64,000 bases of DNA from Vesta saturnalis. Taxonomy: Eukaryota > Arthropoda > Insecta > Coleoptera > Lampyridae. Where the stretch lies: assembly GCA_036346205.1 (NCBI GenBank), contig JARFJB010000939.1, positions 419,001 to 483,000 on the forward strand, in the 5' to 3' direction. This document shows, one piece after another, positions 23,409 through 33,932 of this stretch. Made by a program: the position numbers and the translations under genes. The notes below the pieces were generated by a model. That model ran no database searches and was not told the origin of the DNA. It worked only from the letters and a program-made list of their open reading frames with translations. The number at the start of each line of letters is the position of its first letter. The first letter of the stretch is position 1.

Positions 23409-23620
23409 CAGGGCCGTAGCTACAATGGGGCCGCTAGGGCACTGTCCCGGGGCTTGGGGGTCCCGACCCGAGATATGAGAAAAAAATATACGAAGGGAGT
23501 CAAGAGGCCCCATTATTAATAATTTTATTATATAATATTTGGACATTTTACAAAATGCAGAGAGGAAGAGATGACTCTTGAGTTTTGAAGGTAATAAAAA
23601 CATTCATGGCATTAATACTC
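23409..23620. repeat. hAT-like terminal sequence
   Basis: CAGGGCCGTAGCTACAATGG at about 23409 begins in the style of hAT terminal inverted repeats (CAGGG... with a GC-rich end). It is followed by a GC-rich stretch (GGCACTGTCCCGGGGCTTGG) and then by AT-rich DNA. No transposase and no clear partner end were seen, so this looks like a solo terminus or a short non-autonomous copy. Confidence 0.5.
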
Positions 23621-23665
23621 ATTAAGCAGTGATACAATTAATATAAATGCAGGTATTATAATAAG

Positions 23666-23762
23666 ACCCACACCCACACACCCAACCCACACACCCAACC
23701 CACATACCCAACCCCACACCCAACCCACACACGCAACCTACACCCAACCCACACCCACACAA
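23666..23762. repeat. C/A-rich minisatellite (CCCACACACCCAA)n
   Basis: About 97 bases made of CCCACACC and CCCAACCCACA variants. It contains no T except in CATAC and CCTAC interruptions. It does not match the insect telomere repeat (TTAGG). Confidence 0.9.
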
Positions 23763-23884
23763 GTATATACTTATATCGTAGCATATCATTTTTCTTGTAA
23801 AAGGAAACAAAAATAAGTTTCTGAAACGTAGAAAGAAATATTTTACAACATAAACACGAGAATATCCAGAATATGAATATTTCC

Positions 23885-24952
23885 GAGTACTGCGGAATGC
23901 TTGGGGATTAGTGAAGTGTGGCAAGAGTATCATTTGAAAACGGGCAAGTAGTACGGGTATAGTGTCCGAGGCGAGGCCAAGAAGTGGTAGACCGAAAGTA
24001 GATGTCGGTGATTTTCTAAAGGGCGTTATATAAAGACAAATGTTAAATTTTTAGAGAACAGAGCAATATTGATAGAAGCTACTACAATTACTGCTGAAAG
24101 AGCGGAATATTTATATTCGATTAAAAGGTACAGAGAAACGGGGTGAGATATTTTTTTTTTACTGACAAAACATGGTGCGGTGCAAACCATTCAAGAAAAT
24201 TTGGTTATGTGGAATTTGTTACCCCAGAGAACCTCGCGAGTTTTGATCAATACCGAAGGACAATTCAAGAAATGAACGGATTCAGAGGGGGAATCAAGCG
24301 ACCTTTTGGATTATATTGAATATTGGCAACGAAAATGGCTTTTTACCAGGTTGTACCAAATGCTTCATTGGAAAAAAGGTTCGGCTGATTACCATGACGA
24401 AATGAAAAAATAGCATTATGAAGAATGATTACGATATGTGTTGGGAGTGACCCCAGATAAATCGTTGATTGTACTAGATCAAGTGCCGTACCACACATTG
24501 ATAGATGCAGGTTTTAGAAATCCAACAGCCGCCCGGAGAAAACAAAATGGTTGGACAAACGAAAAGTTCTGTTACCAGAGCAATTCACATCATTTAACGA
24601 AATGACGAGGGCTTCATTTTTGGAATTTATCTCTTTATGTACAATTATACAAAACAATATTTGCTTGAAAAAGTGGTCATGTGAATTTATTCGAATTGAA
24701 TTGATATGGGTTTATGTCAAACATAGAGTTGCAAAGGAAAACGTTTTGGAACTTTGCAAACTGTGCCAAATATCGTTTGGAGTAATTGCGTCGATCATGC
24801 CAAGAAAGTGGAAGATATGTACAGAGAAAAGGAAATTTAGTAGACGTCGGCATAGAACCGTTAGTTATAAATTTAGGCGATGACAATAATGGTGATAACG
24901 ATTTGCAGGATATTGAGGAGGTTGGCAAAGAAGATAGCGATGATCGTATATA
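23885..24952 (+). pseudogene. Tc1/mariner-superfamily DDE transposase pseudogene
   Basis: The + strand starts with a helix-turn-helix-like segment (ECLGISEVWQEYHLKTGK), then AEYLYSIKRYRETG. The catalytic core follows: FFTDKTWCGANHSRKFGY (first Asp), LIVLDQVPYHTL (second Asp; relatives have VMDNAPYH) and CEFIRIELIWVYVKHRVAKE (the Glu block; relatives have CELNPIELIW). The acidic tail reads VDVGIEPLVINLGDDNNGDN and ends SDDRI with a stop at about 24952. Order and motifs match the 'DDE superfamily endonuclease' proteins abundant in insect genomes. Several frameshifts and stops are present. The acidic ending resembles the tail at 43545-43718. Confidence 0.82.
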
Positions 24953-25790
24953 AATGTATTTATTATGTAATTTGAAAAAAATAGTTTCGATATCTTGAAA
25001 TTTCGCCTTTTATTGCAAGTTTAATATTACGTTCCTACTTAAAAATACATGCATTAATACATGAAACCATTTGCCGCACTATATAAATTGCGATTTCTCG
25101 GTAGAGGCGCGCGTTGAATTCTCTTCCCCTGTTACCATTGCGTGCAGTTAGACATTATCCTTGTTCAACGAAATATTTAATTCTATCCCTTGGTTAGCAA
25201 TTATATAAATTAAGAAAAGTCGATCTCTCCGTATTTATTGGTTTTAATGTACAGCATTCTGTAAAATATGTAACGCTTAGAATAAGGGAGTTAACAAGTA
25301 TGGCATTTTTCCTTTATTACATGGTTTTTAAATTATAGAAAGTGATGAAATCAACATCAACCTCTAAGCAAAGGTGTATTTTGGCATATACCTGAAAATG
25401 AAGGCAATCCATTAATTATTGTTTTAATTATTAATTCATAAAGATTGGTCTTGCGCGAAGAATGGTGAAAAATTGTGTTTCTTCGAATGTATTTCGTTCT
25501 AGTACTTAGCTAAATGTAACAAAAAATATCAAATTACGTTGACATACACAGAAATAAATATCGATTATGATGCAAGTTGTTTGATTAAAATCGGCCTAAT
25601 AGTTTTCGAAATATAAATGTTTAACATCAGGTGACTAAACTTCTTACTTTGATAGTAATAGGATTAATTAAACTTATTAATCAATGGTAATAGGTTATAT
25701 TATAATGTTTGTTATCTTAGGTTTCATCTGTGTAAAATTTTTAGTAAAAGTTGACGTTTCACCTACATCTACAGTGGGCATCATTTGAAG
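24953..25790. other. No recognisable feature
   Basis: AT-rich DNA without coding patches or repeats that I could detect. Confidence 0.45.
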
Positions 25791-25794
25791 CTAT

Positions 25795-26010
25795 TAAAGT
25801 ATTAATATTTTTTTATTCTTGTCGAAACAAAAAAGGCTTATAAAGTTTTATCATCTTTGTTGAAATTATTTTCCTGCTTGTAGATTTCATCAGCTTCGAT
25901 AAGTTTTCCAACGCATGTTCAGCTACAGCTGACTTTTCAGGTTGATTTAATTTTGTATTTCTAGTACCAATTGTTCTACCTGTAGTTCCAATTTATATGT
26001 TAACATTCGT
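25795..26010 (-). pseudogene. Penelope-like element, GIY-YIG endonuclease fragment 3
   Basis: The - strand reads IGTTGRTIGTRNTKLNQPEK followed by SAVAEHALENLSKLMKST. The YIGxTGR start, the conserved Arg of the GTR segment and the KSAVAEHAL block are diagnostic of the GIY-YIG nuclease of Penelope-like elements. The piece is short, with upstream and downstream parts missing. It differs in sequence from the two copies near 3-4 kb. Confidence 0.78.
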
Positions 26011-27124
26011 ATAGCTCTATCAACTAACCATAGCCTTTATAGACATGATAAAATATTTTGGTTATGTTATCCATTATTCTGTCAGTTGCGGTCATTATAG
26101 TATATGGCAAACATGTTTCTAGCCCGAAATTAGTTTTAAAACAATTTGATTAGAAAAAATTGTTTTTCATTGTTTTAGTGTCTTTGGACCAAAATGGAGG
26201 TCAAGTCCTACTTGTTGTCCGCAATTGTTCGTCTCCCCAAGGAAATTGGTGCTTATATGAAGCTTTTGCCTTAAATGATGACCAACGCCTTAAAACCATA
26301 AACTGTCTAAGATACTGTCTAAACTACAGCCCAACAAAATTTAACTCCGAAACGACCCAATCATTAATCCTACTTTTCTAAAATATTTCTTCTCATTTTA
26401 ATAGTGCCAAAACCTTACACCATAACTTTTTGATCTGCGCCCCTGTTTGAAAGTATATTCAATAGTGATCAGTTAACGTGTATAACGTACCAGTGTACAA
26501 AATTTGAACGAAATTAACCAACTTATTTCGGAGACCTATTTGCTCATGGATTCATATGGACGGACTGACATCAAACTAAAGATTTTCTTTATATTGGATA
26601 TGTATTCAATAAGGTAAAATAATAAAATTTGGTGTTTGCGTAATAACGAAACATTCTGGGTAATTATTCTTCCAATAATTGTTGTTATAAACATGAATTA
26701 CAGATAAGTAGCATTTAAACTGTAAACTATTGAGTTTAAAGGAAAGCGAGAATTGAATAATCATTTGTAATATATGTATTCTCATTTTCAATTCATTCTG
26801 AAATATGTTTTATTAATTTTAAGAAAATGCACTCATAAAACTATTTAAGATGTGACAACATTGTCGGGTATCTCATGGATGGGAAACCATGTAGCTAATG
26901 AAAAATCCAATATACGCTACGACGTTCAATGGGGGCGTTGTGAAAGGACGCCTCATGGGTAGTACAGTAAACTTGAATTGTTTAATATAATTATTTTAAA
27001 TAGTGTGAGTCACTGTATAACCATTAAAAGTACAATACAATTCAACAAAAAATATATATTTCCATTATCTCTGATGAACGTATCATGGTCATTCTCTCTC
27101 TAAAAGGACGTCAGATAAATAGCG
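26011..27124. other. No recognisable feature
   Basis: AT-rich DNA. A 73-codon open frame at 26160-26381 (+) shows no family resemblance and is regarded as chance. Confidence 0.45.
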
Positions 27125-27193
<69 letters not shown>

Positions 27194-27211
27194 CATATAC
27201 ATACATACATA
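27125..27211. repeat. (TA)n / (ACATAT)n array abutting the left end of a long-TIR transposon
   Basis: An AT dinucleotide run (to about 27180) passes into ACATAT and ACAT repeats that touch the terminal CAGGGTGACC at 27212. A second (TA)n array touches the other end of the same element. Confidence 0.95.
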
Positions 27212-29470
27212 CAGGGTGACCAAATAGTGCGACAAGAGTCAATATCTCCTGTACCATCAAAGATAGCGAAAACAAAAATTTCAGGAGTTATTTATTAAGG
27301 GTTAAGAGACTCATCTTCTAAAATTATTTTCGAGTATATACGGTACTCCAAGAAGTCGGCGTGCTAAAAATTTTATATTTTTTAAATGGGACACCCTGTA
27401 TATTTTTACATATTTTAATTCACCCTAAAATTATGTATTTAACACCGAAATTTGTATAGCATATTTTTGTAACGTTGCCAATTAAATCGAAAAATTCCTT
27501 AAATTTGTGAAAAAACGTGACAATGAAATTTCTAATATTTTCGACTTATAACAACTGGAAACAAAACGGAAACGAAAAGAGGACTGATGACAGAAGGCCC
27601 CTCAGATAACACAGATTAATGTTTTTCTACAGGGTGTTTTATATAATCATGCCAACATTGCGAACTTTAAACCTAATTTACGAAAGTTTTTTAAATGGAA
27701 TAATGGAACACCCTGTATTATATTACTTGGGTTTGTGGGGAATTTAATCCTCTTAAACTTTTGTAAAGGCCTTTCTATGCCTAGCTTTACTAACTTTAGT
27801 GATATTTAAACTCTAGCAAAAAACCATTATCGTTTTTCTAGTCACCTATGACATAAAATAAAAACAAAATATTGTTTTAAATAAAACGTCAGTTTGGTAC
27901 TTTGTTTATTAATTACCATCAATATGAACATGAAAACAATTCCATAGTGGAAGATATGCCACAAAAACATCGTGTGTTCATTAGTAAATGTAATCAAGTT
28001 GTCGACTGTCATGTTACATTTTAGTTCTGCCAAATTTCAAGTTCAAATGAAATAAGAATACACAAACTTTTTTCGATGTATCTGTCTTCTTTCAACATAA
28101 ATCCATATCTACCTTTATGACTTTTTCTAATGATCATCCGATATTTTAGCAATTCAAACTTGTGGACAATTCTTAAAGTAAATTATTACATAATTATTTG
28201 TTCAAAGTGACCCCCGTTAACTTGAATACACAATTCAATACTTTTTTCAAAATTATGAGTCATGTTTCTGCACATTTCCCGAATAACACTTTGATAATAG
28301 TTCGTACTACGAATTTTCATATCATCTCTCGTAGTCGGGGGTATTTTATATACCTGATCTTTTATAAATCCCCATATACTGAAATCCATTTTTGTTAGAT
28401 CTGGTGATCTAGCCGGCGATGGTACGGGTACTCCTCTTCCAATCCACTGCATAATACACAGGGTCTCCGTCATGTAAGAACCAAAGACGTTCACGAACTT
28501 CATTTGGTATCTGAACCTTTAATCGCGGTAAATTATATTGTAAGAAATCCAAATATACTTGTCCAGTTACTCTTCCCTCAAAAAAATACGGTCCAATAAC
28601 AGTCTCCTACAACATCTCCCCAAACATTTAAAAACCATCTGTTTTGTGAATGGGTTCTTATGAAAAGGGTATTGCTTGTAGCAAAATAATGAAAATTATG
28701 CCTATTGACGTTTCCACTTTTGTTAAATGTTGCTTCACAAAAGAATATTAAATGTCCAAAATTTGGTTGTTCTCTTACTTTCTGCTGCACCCATGCACTC
28801 ATTCACCTCTGAAAGTCTTCTTCATCTAATTCTTGCAATAACTGAACATGATAAGGATGCATTTTGGCCAATATGTGGATTTTCAGTTACTGTTAAAAGC
28901 ACATTTAATTGATTTTCTTCGATTAAAACACGTGCTGTTCTTTCATTTTTCTGATGTTACACTTCCAGTTGATTGAAATCATTCCATTACCTTCTCAAAC
29001 GCCCTTGTCGTCGGTTCGGATATCTCTCGTGATATAGGTTTAAAGTTCACAATGTTGGAATGACTATATAAAACACCCTGTAGAAAAACATCTGTGTTAT
29101 CTTAGGGAACTTCTGTCATCAATCCTTTTTCCGTTTTCGTTTTGTTTCCAGTTATTATAAGTTAAAAATATTACAAATTTCATTGACCCATGTTTTTTCA
29201 CAAATTTAAGGAATTTTTCAATTTAATTGACAACGTTGCAAAAATATGCTATATAAATTTCGGTGTTAAATACAGAATTTTAAGATGAATTAAAATATGT
29301 AAACATATACAGGGTGTCCCATTCAAACAATTTGGAATTTTTACCGCTCAGCCTTTTTGGAGTAATCGAAAAAATGTTTAGAAAATGAATCTCTTAACAC
29401 TTAACTCCTGAAAAATTTTTTTCGCTATCTTTGCTGGTACAGGAGATATTGACCTTTGTCGCACTATTTG

Positions 29471-29473
<3 letters not shown>
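27212..29473 (-). mobile_element. Long-TIR Tc1/mariner-superfamily transposon, copy 1
   Basis: About 2.26 kb with diverged inverted arms of roughly 430 bases: left 27212-27650, right 29045-29473. Matching landmarks are CAGGAGATATTGAC (right) with the inverse near 27240, ACAGGGTGTCCCATT (29311) with AATGGGACACCCTGTAT near 27385, and AACACCCTGTAGAAAAACA (29065) with its inverse at 27627. The right end lacks the last bases of the terminus (ACTATTTGGTC, then TA repeats). A (TA)n array lies on both sides, as expected if the TA-targeting element inserted into a microsatellite. A transposase remnant lies inside on the - strand. Confidence 0.85.
28186..28960 (-). pseudogene. Transposase of long-TIR element copy 1 (DD34D-like), pseudogene
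   Basis: Reading the - strand from about 28930: TENPHIGQNASLS (N-terminal domain), then CEATFNKSGNVNRHNFHYFA, RTHSQNRWFLNVWGDVVGDC, EVRERLWFLHDGDPVYY, WIGRGVPVPSPARSPDLTKM and DFSIWGFIKDQVYKIPP, ending GGHFEQIIM near 28186. Relatives in insects have SDEATF, QDGAPAH and RSPDLTPLDFFLWG at these places, so the first catalytic Asp appears replaced (FCEATF) while the later two are kept. At least two frameshifts (near 28450 and 28580) split it. Confidence 0.85.

Positions 29474-29561
<88 letters not shown>
29474..29561. repeat. (TA)n array abutting the right end of the long-TIR transposon
   Basis: About 88 bases of TA repeats starting immediately after the truncated terminus GCACTATTTGGTC. Confidence 0.97.
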
Positions 29562-29563
<2 letters not shown>

Positions 29564-30460
29564 AATCTAATACTTGGCACTGTTTAAGCCGACTTTAAAT
29601 TCCGGGACGTCCTATATATCAAAAACGAAGTAAGCTATGACAATTTAGAAAATAGCTTCATTTGTTTGACAAGAAATGGTACAGTATTACTTCTTTACTC
29701 AGAGTCAAGGTATGCTGAAAGATCATAAAAATGGGATACACTGATGATCAATTTAGAACAATTCTTTGTGAATTATTTGCTGACCAGTAATGTGCATTAC
29801 TTAAGGTCAAATTCCCATCATTAGTAAATAAGTATTTGTTAGATTAGGACGGCGTGTTTAAAAAAATGGACTTTGGACACTTTACATTATTAATAACTAT
29901 TTTTAAATTTGTATTTGTCGTTTGTGTTTTTGCTGTTATCCTGTTCTAATGTACTATGGTTATTTTAATTTACAATTTGCAAAATAAGCTTTTCTTGACA
30001 ATCTTTTGTAAATATATTTAGTTTATCAACAAACTATTTAGTATTATTCATCTTTTTGCTTATGTCCAAAATATACTACCATTCTATTTGAAAATTGTCG
30101 ACAGACGTACAGAAGATTAGCTTATAACGCAATCAATGGAAGAGAGAAGGCTCTTTTCAACAAGACTAAGTTTGTTAGGTAAAATATTTTATTATTTTTA
30201 ATTTACTTAATTAATTAATGGTGTATATGGTGGTGTAGTATGTTTTTGTGTTTGGTGTGTATAGGGTGTCGTGTGTTGTGAGTTTGAGCGTTGGCCATTT
30301 TCGTGGGCGGTGGTCGTCATCATTATAGCAAGGGGGGCATGGTTTATCGGAGTAAGGTTTCGTCAAGTATTCTGTCGAAGTCTTCTGGTAGGTCGTCTAG
30401 TATTTAATTCACGGGTGAATGCGTAGGGATGGTATTCTGACAAATATACGGATTTCATTA
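29562..30460. other. Mostly anonymous DNA
   Basis: No coding gene recognised. On the - strand, 30420-30250 reads LDDLPEDFDRILDETLLR, and a frame just downstream gives PCPPCYNDDDHRPRKWPTLK, which look protein-derived (perhaps retroelement) but cannot be assigned. Confidence 0.35.
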
Positions 30461-30463
30461 GAT

Positions 30464-30890
30464 TGGCGATAAAGCACATAAAAAGCACTTAATTTTAGGT
30501 TATTGTGAATCCACTTTGGAGAGTATTTTCAATATTTTTTATACAGGTACCTCAGGGGGGGGGGGATGAAATCCGCCCTGAATTTACAATTTAGGGGTGC
30601 GGGTCTAGAATATTCGAAAAGCACATAATAATCGTATAATTTTATTGAATAGTGATAACATAATTAGTGCTCTGCTAGCTTAATGTTAAGTTAGCAGAGC
30701 AATTTTGATTTTTAATTTCCGACCAAACGACAACAGCAAGAAATTAGAACATAAAAAGCACTTTATTGTAGGATATACTGAATCTATTTTTGAGATTTTG
30801 CTCTGCTACCTTTACACGGGTAGAATTTTCAATCTTATCACCCTCAACGACGAATTACAGATTTCAAACAAATACTCTCAACTACTCTAA
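30464..30890 (+). pseudogene. Two BTB-domain-like remnants in direct order
   Basis: A first piece (30464-30550) reads AHKKHLILGYCESTLESIFN and ends IFYTGTS. A second (30743-30888) reads EHKKHFIVGYTESIFEILLC and then YLYTGRIFNLITLNDELQIS. Both resemble the central part of a BTB/POZ domain (the 'H+..L...S..FE.LL.YIYTG' pattern seen in Kelch-type proteins), and they resemble each other, so one probably arose by local duplication. Poly-G at 30556-30566 and stops separate them. Flanking domains were not found. The assignment rests on a short motif. Confidence 0.5.
30669..30700. repeat. Near-perfect hairpin
   Basis: GCTCTGCTAGCTTAA, a TG loop, then TTAAGTTAGCAGAGC: two 15-base arms with one mismatch and a 2-base loop. 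It lies between the two BTB-like pieces. Confidence 0.85.
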
Positions 30891-30899
30891 AAAACCCTT

Positions 30900-32280
30900 A
30901 CAGTCATATTACGTTTTGTGACTTATTTATAAGAAGTCATGGGCGATGTATTTAAATAGATTAATGTGCGGTTTTTGGATGTGAATTATGTATCCTTTTT
31001 AAAATTATTATAAGCTGAAGAAGTAAAACTACAATTAAATTTACTTTTCTCTATCTCTTTTTATCACATAAAGGAGATGGTTGTATCAATTGCATTAAAA
31101 TTCTAGGGGTTTTCTTCTGTACTCTGGTCCTGGGGTAGTGTTTACTATTCCTAGTTGAAGAGCTACGGCTAGTTATAGTAAGGGACAAAAAGATGATCTA
31201 GTGTAGTGCAGCCTTTAGATAAGTTAAAAAAATTGACAGTTCTGCAATAAATAAAAAATATGTTTTATTTGGACTTGCTTTTTTTTATAATTTCTACTCA
31301 ATTAGCACTTGAACGCAAAGTCGCGGTCTTTCGAAAATGGAAGAGATTTAAAATTAACGATTATTTAAAGATGATCACTGAGAAATACCGTATTGAAAAA
31401 GAATATCTTTGGTTTATTTTTTATTGTAGCTTTTAAAAAGGAATCCATTTGATTAAGGCGAAATGAAATAAACGGAGGAATATTATATGAACGTAATTTT
31501 AGTAGCGAAGTTGCATCGTGATTGAAGGTTCAAATAATTCGATAATTAGCGATTGAGAAAAAGAAATTGTTTTAATGACGTAATAAATTTGTCTTCTTCC
31601 ATCTCGATTCAAACTGGATAATCTCCTAAAAGGTAATATTTATTTTACAAATACTTTGAGGCTGCTGTTATTTTAGGAAATATTTGTTTTCGTTATATAA
31701 TAGATATATCTATTACGTGTTCAAATATACGTTCAGAAAAATAAATTTTAAATATATTGTAGATATTTAGGTAAACCTCCCGGTTTACCTTTGCGGCTCC
31801 TTAAGGGTCACAAAGTGGATTTGCACTTATGACTAGAATGTTACCTAACCGCTGTTGCGGTTTGATACTTAAACTGGAGTATTTAAAATACGAAATCGGC
31901 TGTGTAAGCTTTTTACGATTTTATTTCATTCTAGGCGTAGATAATTTAAGAACTAACGTGGGTTGGCTTGATGTTTTTTGGAGGTGGTTTCATTTATGGA
32001 AGTAATTGCTTTTTCACTTCAAACCGAAAATTATAAAACTAATAGAAATTGGCACTGCATGTTGATTCTACTATTGTCATCAATTTAGCTGGTGTAAACG
32101 CTAATCCAACTTTCAAGACTGTCAGGGAATTGCTGATTCTCCCGCCCCCCTTTCTCTCGCTCTGTCTCATTCAACCACCACATGATCTTTCAACAAAATT
32201 AATTGCGATCCCTACTTAGGGTAAACAGGATCTAACAAAAACCAGTTCATCCCATCAATCTAAAATCTAACCGCAGGTTT
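30900..32280. other. AT-rich DNA upstream of the plexin exon
   Basis: No coding or repeat feature recognised. Probably part of the intron that ends at 32785, because the plexin coding exon is preceded by a splice acceptor. Confidence 0.45.
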
Positions 32281-32300
32281 ATACAGGGTGTCACGTTCCA
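32281..32300. repeat. Solo transposon-end motif TATACAGGGTGTCACGTTCC
   Basis: It matches the outer bases of the long-TIR transposons at 27212 and 36555. A similar CTATACAGGGTGATTTACC occurs at about 34122 on the other side of the plexin exon. The two are in the same orientation and have no element between them except the exon. Confidence 0.5.
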
Positions 32301-32769
32301 TGGACTGGATATGTAATAACAATTAGTGTTTGATAAAATTAAAAACGCTGTACACACGCTTAATAAGATTTACTAATTAGGTGGATATAAGTCAACACTA
32401 TTAACCCTTGTTGGCTTAATAAAAACTCTGCGTGTATCATTAATTTGAAAACTTACATGTTTTGGCCTTTTCTGGAGACTATTAAGCTTTGAACAAAACT
32501 TCATATCATTAATCTAAGCTAATCTTGTTAATTGTACTTTATTAATAAACATAAACAAACACGGTGATGAGCCAGTTGAACTTTCACAAATTTTATAACG
32601 TGAAAGGACGGAAGGCCCACATAGAGATGTTTCGATTTCTTCATAACTTTTATTCAATTATGTATGCTAAGCATTAGATGTAGACACGTTAATTAATTGA
32701 CGAGAAGGGAAGTGACCACATTAAACTTAATTCTCTTTTTCTATTGTAAATTGAAAGACTAATGTGTAT

Positions 32770-32785
32770 TTTCTTTTTGTTTCAG
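32770..32785 (+). promoter_or_regulatory. Splice acceptor of the first recognised plexin coding exon
   Basis: A pyrimidine-rich tract TTTCTTTTTGTTTCAG ends in AG at 32784-32785, so exon sequence begins at 32786 and carries 37 bases of 5' UTR before the chosen start codon. An upstream non-coding exon must therefore exist outside the window or unrecognised to the left. Confidence 0.85.
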
Positions 32786-32790
32786 GGCCC

Positions 32791-32799
32791 ATGACGTGA
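32791..32799 (+). promoter_or_regulatory. Minimal upstream ORF (ATG ACG TGA)
   Basis: A two-codon uORF lies inside the exon just after the acceptor and ends 23 bases before the plexin ATG at 32823. It is out of frame with plexin. Such a short uORF could reduce or modulate initiation at the main start. That role is inference; only the codons are seen. Confidence 0.6.
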
Positions 32800-32822
32800 A
32801 GTCTGCATTCGCCGCTCCCATT

Positions 32823-33926
32823 ATGAAGCGGCAGTTTATCACCATGCTGTTGACCGTGGCGGTTGCTGCCGCGTCCAGTGACATCGTACGTTCATTTACT
32901 GATCCCACCGTCGAGCGCTTTAATCATCTTGTAGTTGATAAGAACACCGGTCGTGTGTATATTGGAGCTGTGAATCGATTGTATCAATTATCTCCGGAAC
33001 TAGAACTTGTGATTCCGGAAGTAACCGGCCCCGAGTATGATTCCGATGAGTGTTCCGTATTAGAATGTACTACTTCCGTCAACAAAAAGCTCACTGACAA
33101 TGTAAACAAAGCGTTAGTAATCGATTATACAACCACTCGTCTGATCTCTTGCGGAAGTTTATTCCAAGGAATCTGTTCTATACGTAATCTCCATAACATT
33201 TCCGATGCTGCTCAAGAGGTACGAGAGGCCGTCGTTGCGAACAACGCGACGGCTTCGACTGTTGCATTTATTGCACCAGGACCACCAAATCCTCCAGTTT
33301 CCCAAGTAATGTACGTCGGCGTTACTTTTACTTTAGGGTCACCTTATCGGTCTGAAGTTCCTGCTGTTAGTAGCCGTTCCTTAGATAAAGGTAAAATGTT
33401 TACCATTGCTGAAACCGCCGTAACAACCGGCACGAGAATGTTTGTGAATTCCTTAGCTAGAGAACGATACCCAATTACGTACGTATATGGATTTAGTTCA
33501 GAACGGTTCAGCTATTTTTTAACAACTCAAATGAGACATACGACGTCCAGCCAATTTATAACAAAATTGGTTCGAGTTTGTCAAGACGATGAGAATTATT
33601 ATTCGTATACGGAAATTCCGATTGATTGTATAAGCGAAGCTCAAGGTGGTCGGAAATACAATTTAGTGCAAGCCGCATATGTTGGAAAAGCGGGATCCGA
33701 TTTAGCTGGTGATCTCGGAATAACAGCTCAAGACGATGTTCTTTTTGCGGTATTTAGTGAAAGTGAACCCTCACAAGTTAATAGACCATCGGACCTTTCG
33801 GCATTGTGCGTGTATTCTCTTAAAGCCATCCGAAGAAAATTCATGCAGAACATCAAAACCTGCTTTAACGGCATAGGACAGCGAGGTTTGGACTTTATTT
33901 CTCCCAGTCACCCGTGCGTGCCTACG
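32823..33926 (+). CDS. PlexA: Plexin A, first recognised coding exon: signal peptide and most of the sema domain (partial)
   Basis: Plexins are single-pass axon-guidance receptors for semaphorins. This exon gives 368 residues. The start is ATG 32823, because the frame to its left has no other ATG before the acceptor. Residues 1-20 (MKRQFITMLLTVAVAAASSD) are a signal peptide. The sema domain follows: DIVRSFTDPTVERFNHLVVD, GRVYIGAVNRLYQLSPELEL, LISCGSLFQGICSIRNLHNI, FIAPGPPNPP, YVYGFSSERFSYFLTTQ and FNGIGQRGLDFI. Conserved cysteines are at the expected places, and N-glycosylation sequons NIS and NAT lie around residues 120-145. The match to insect plexin A is very close by eye; plexin B is less likely. 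The exon ends in phase 0 at a GTGAGT donor. The rest of the sema domain, PSI/IPT repeats, transmembrane segment and RasGAP-like region are not in this window. Confidence 0.93.
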
Positions 33927-33932
33927 GTGAGT
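33927..33932 (+). promoter_or_regulatory. Splice donor of the plexin exon
   Basis: ACG/GTGAGT is a consensus donor. Plexin homology stops at this point (CVPT), and the continuing frame (VSTYQLLHLR...) to the stop at 34041 is unlike plexin, so it is intronic read-through. Confidence 0.88.

Noticed and set aside
23666..23762. Interstitial telomere or CRISPR-like array
   Set aside because: The repeat is CCCACACACCCAA-type without spacers and unlike TTAGG; simple minisatellite.
24677..24928. 83-codon - strand frame
   Set aside because: Antisense of the DDE transposase pseudogene, which has the conserved CEFIRIELIW block on +.
27842..28033. 63-codon frame in the long-TIR element
   Set aside because: Overlaps no transposase motif and lies in non-coding sequence between the arm and the transposase.
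32796..32822. GTG or other upstream start for plexin
   Set aside because: Nuclear genes start at ATG; the first in-frame ATG is 32823 and it begins a good signal peptide.
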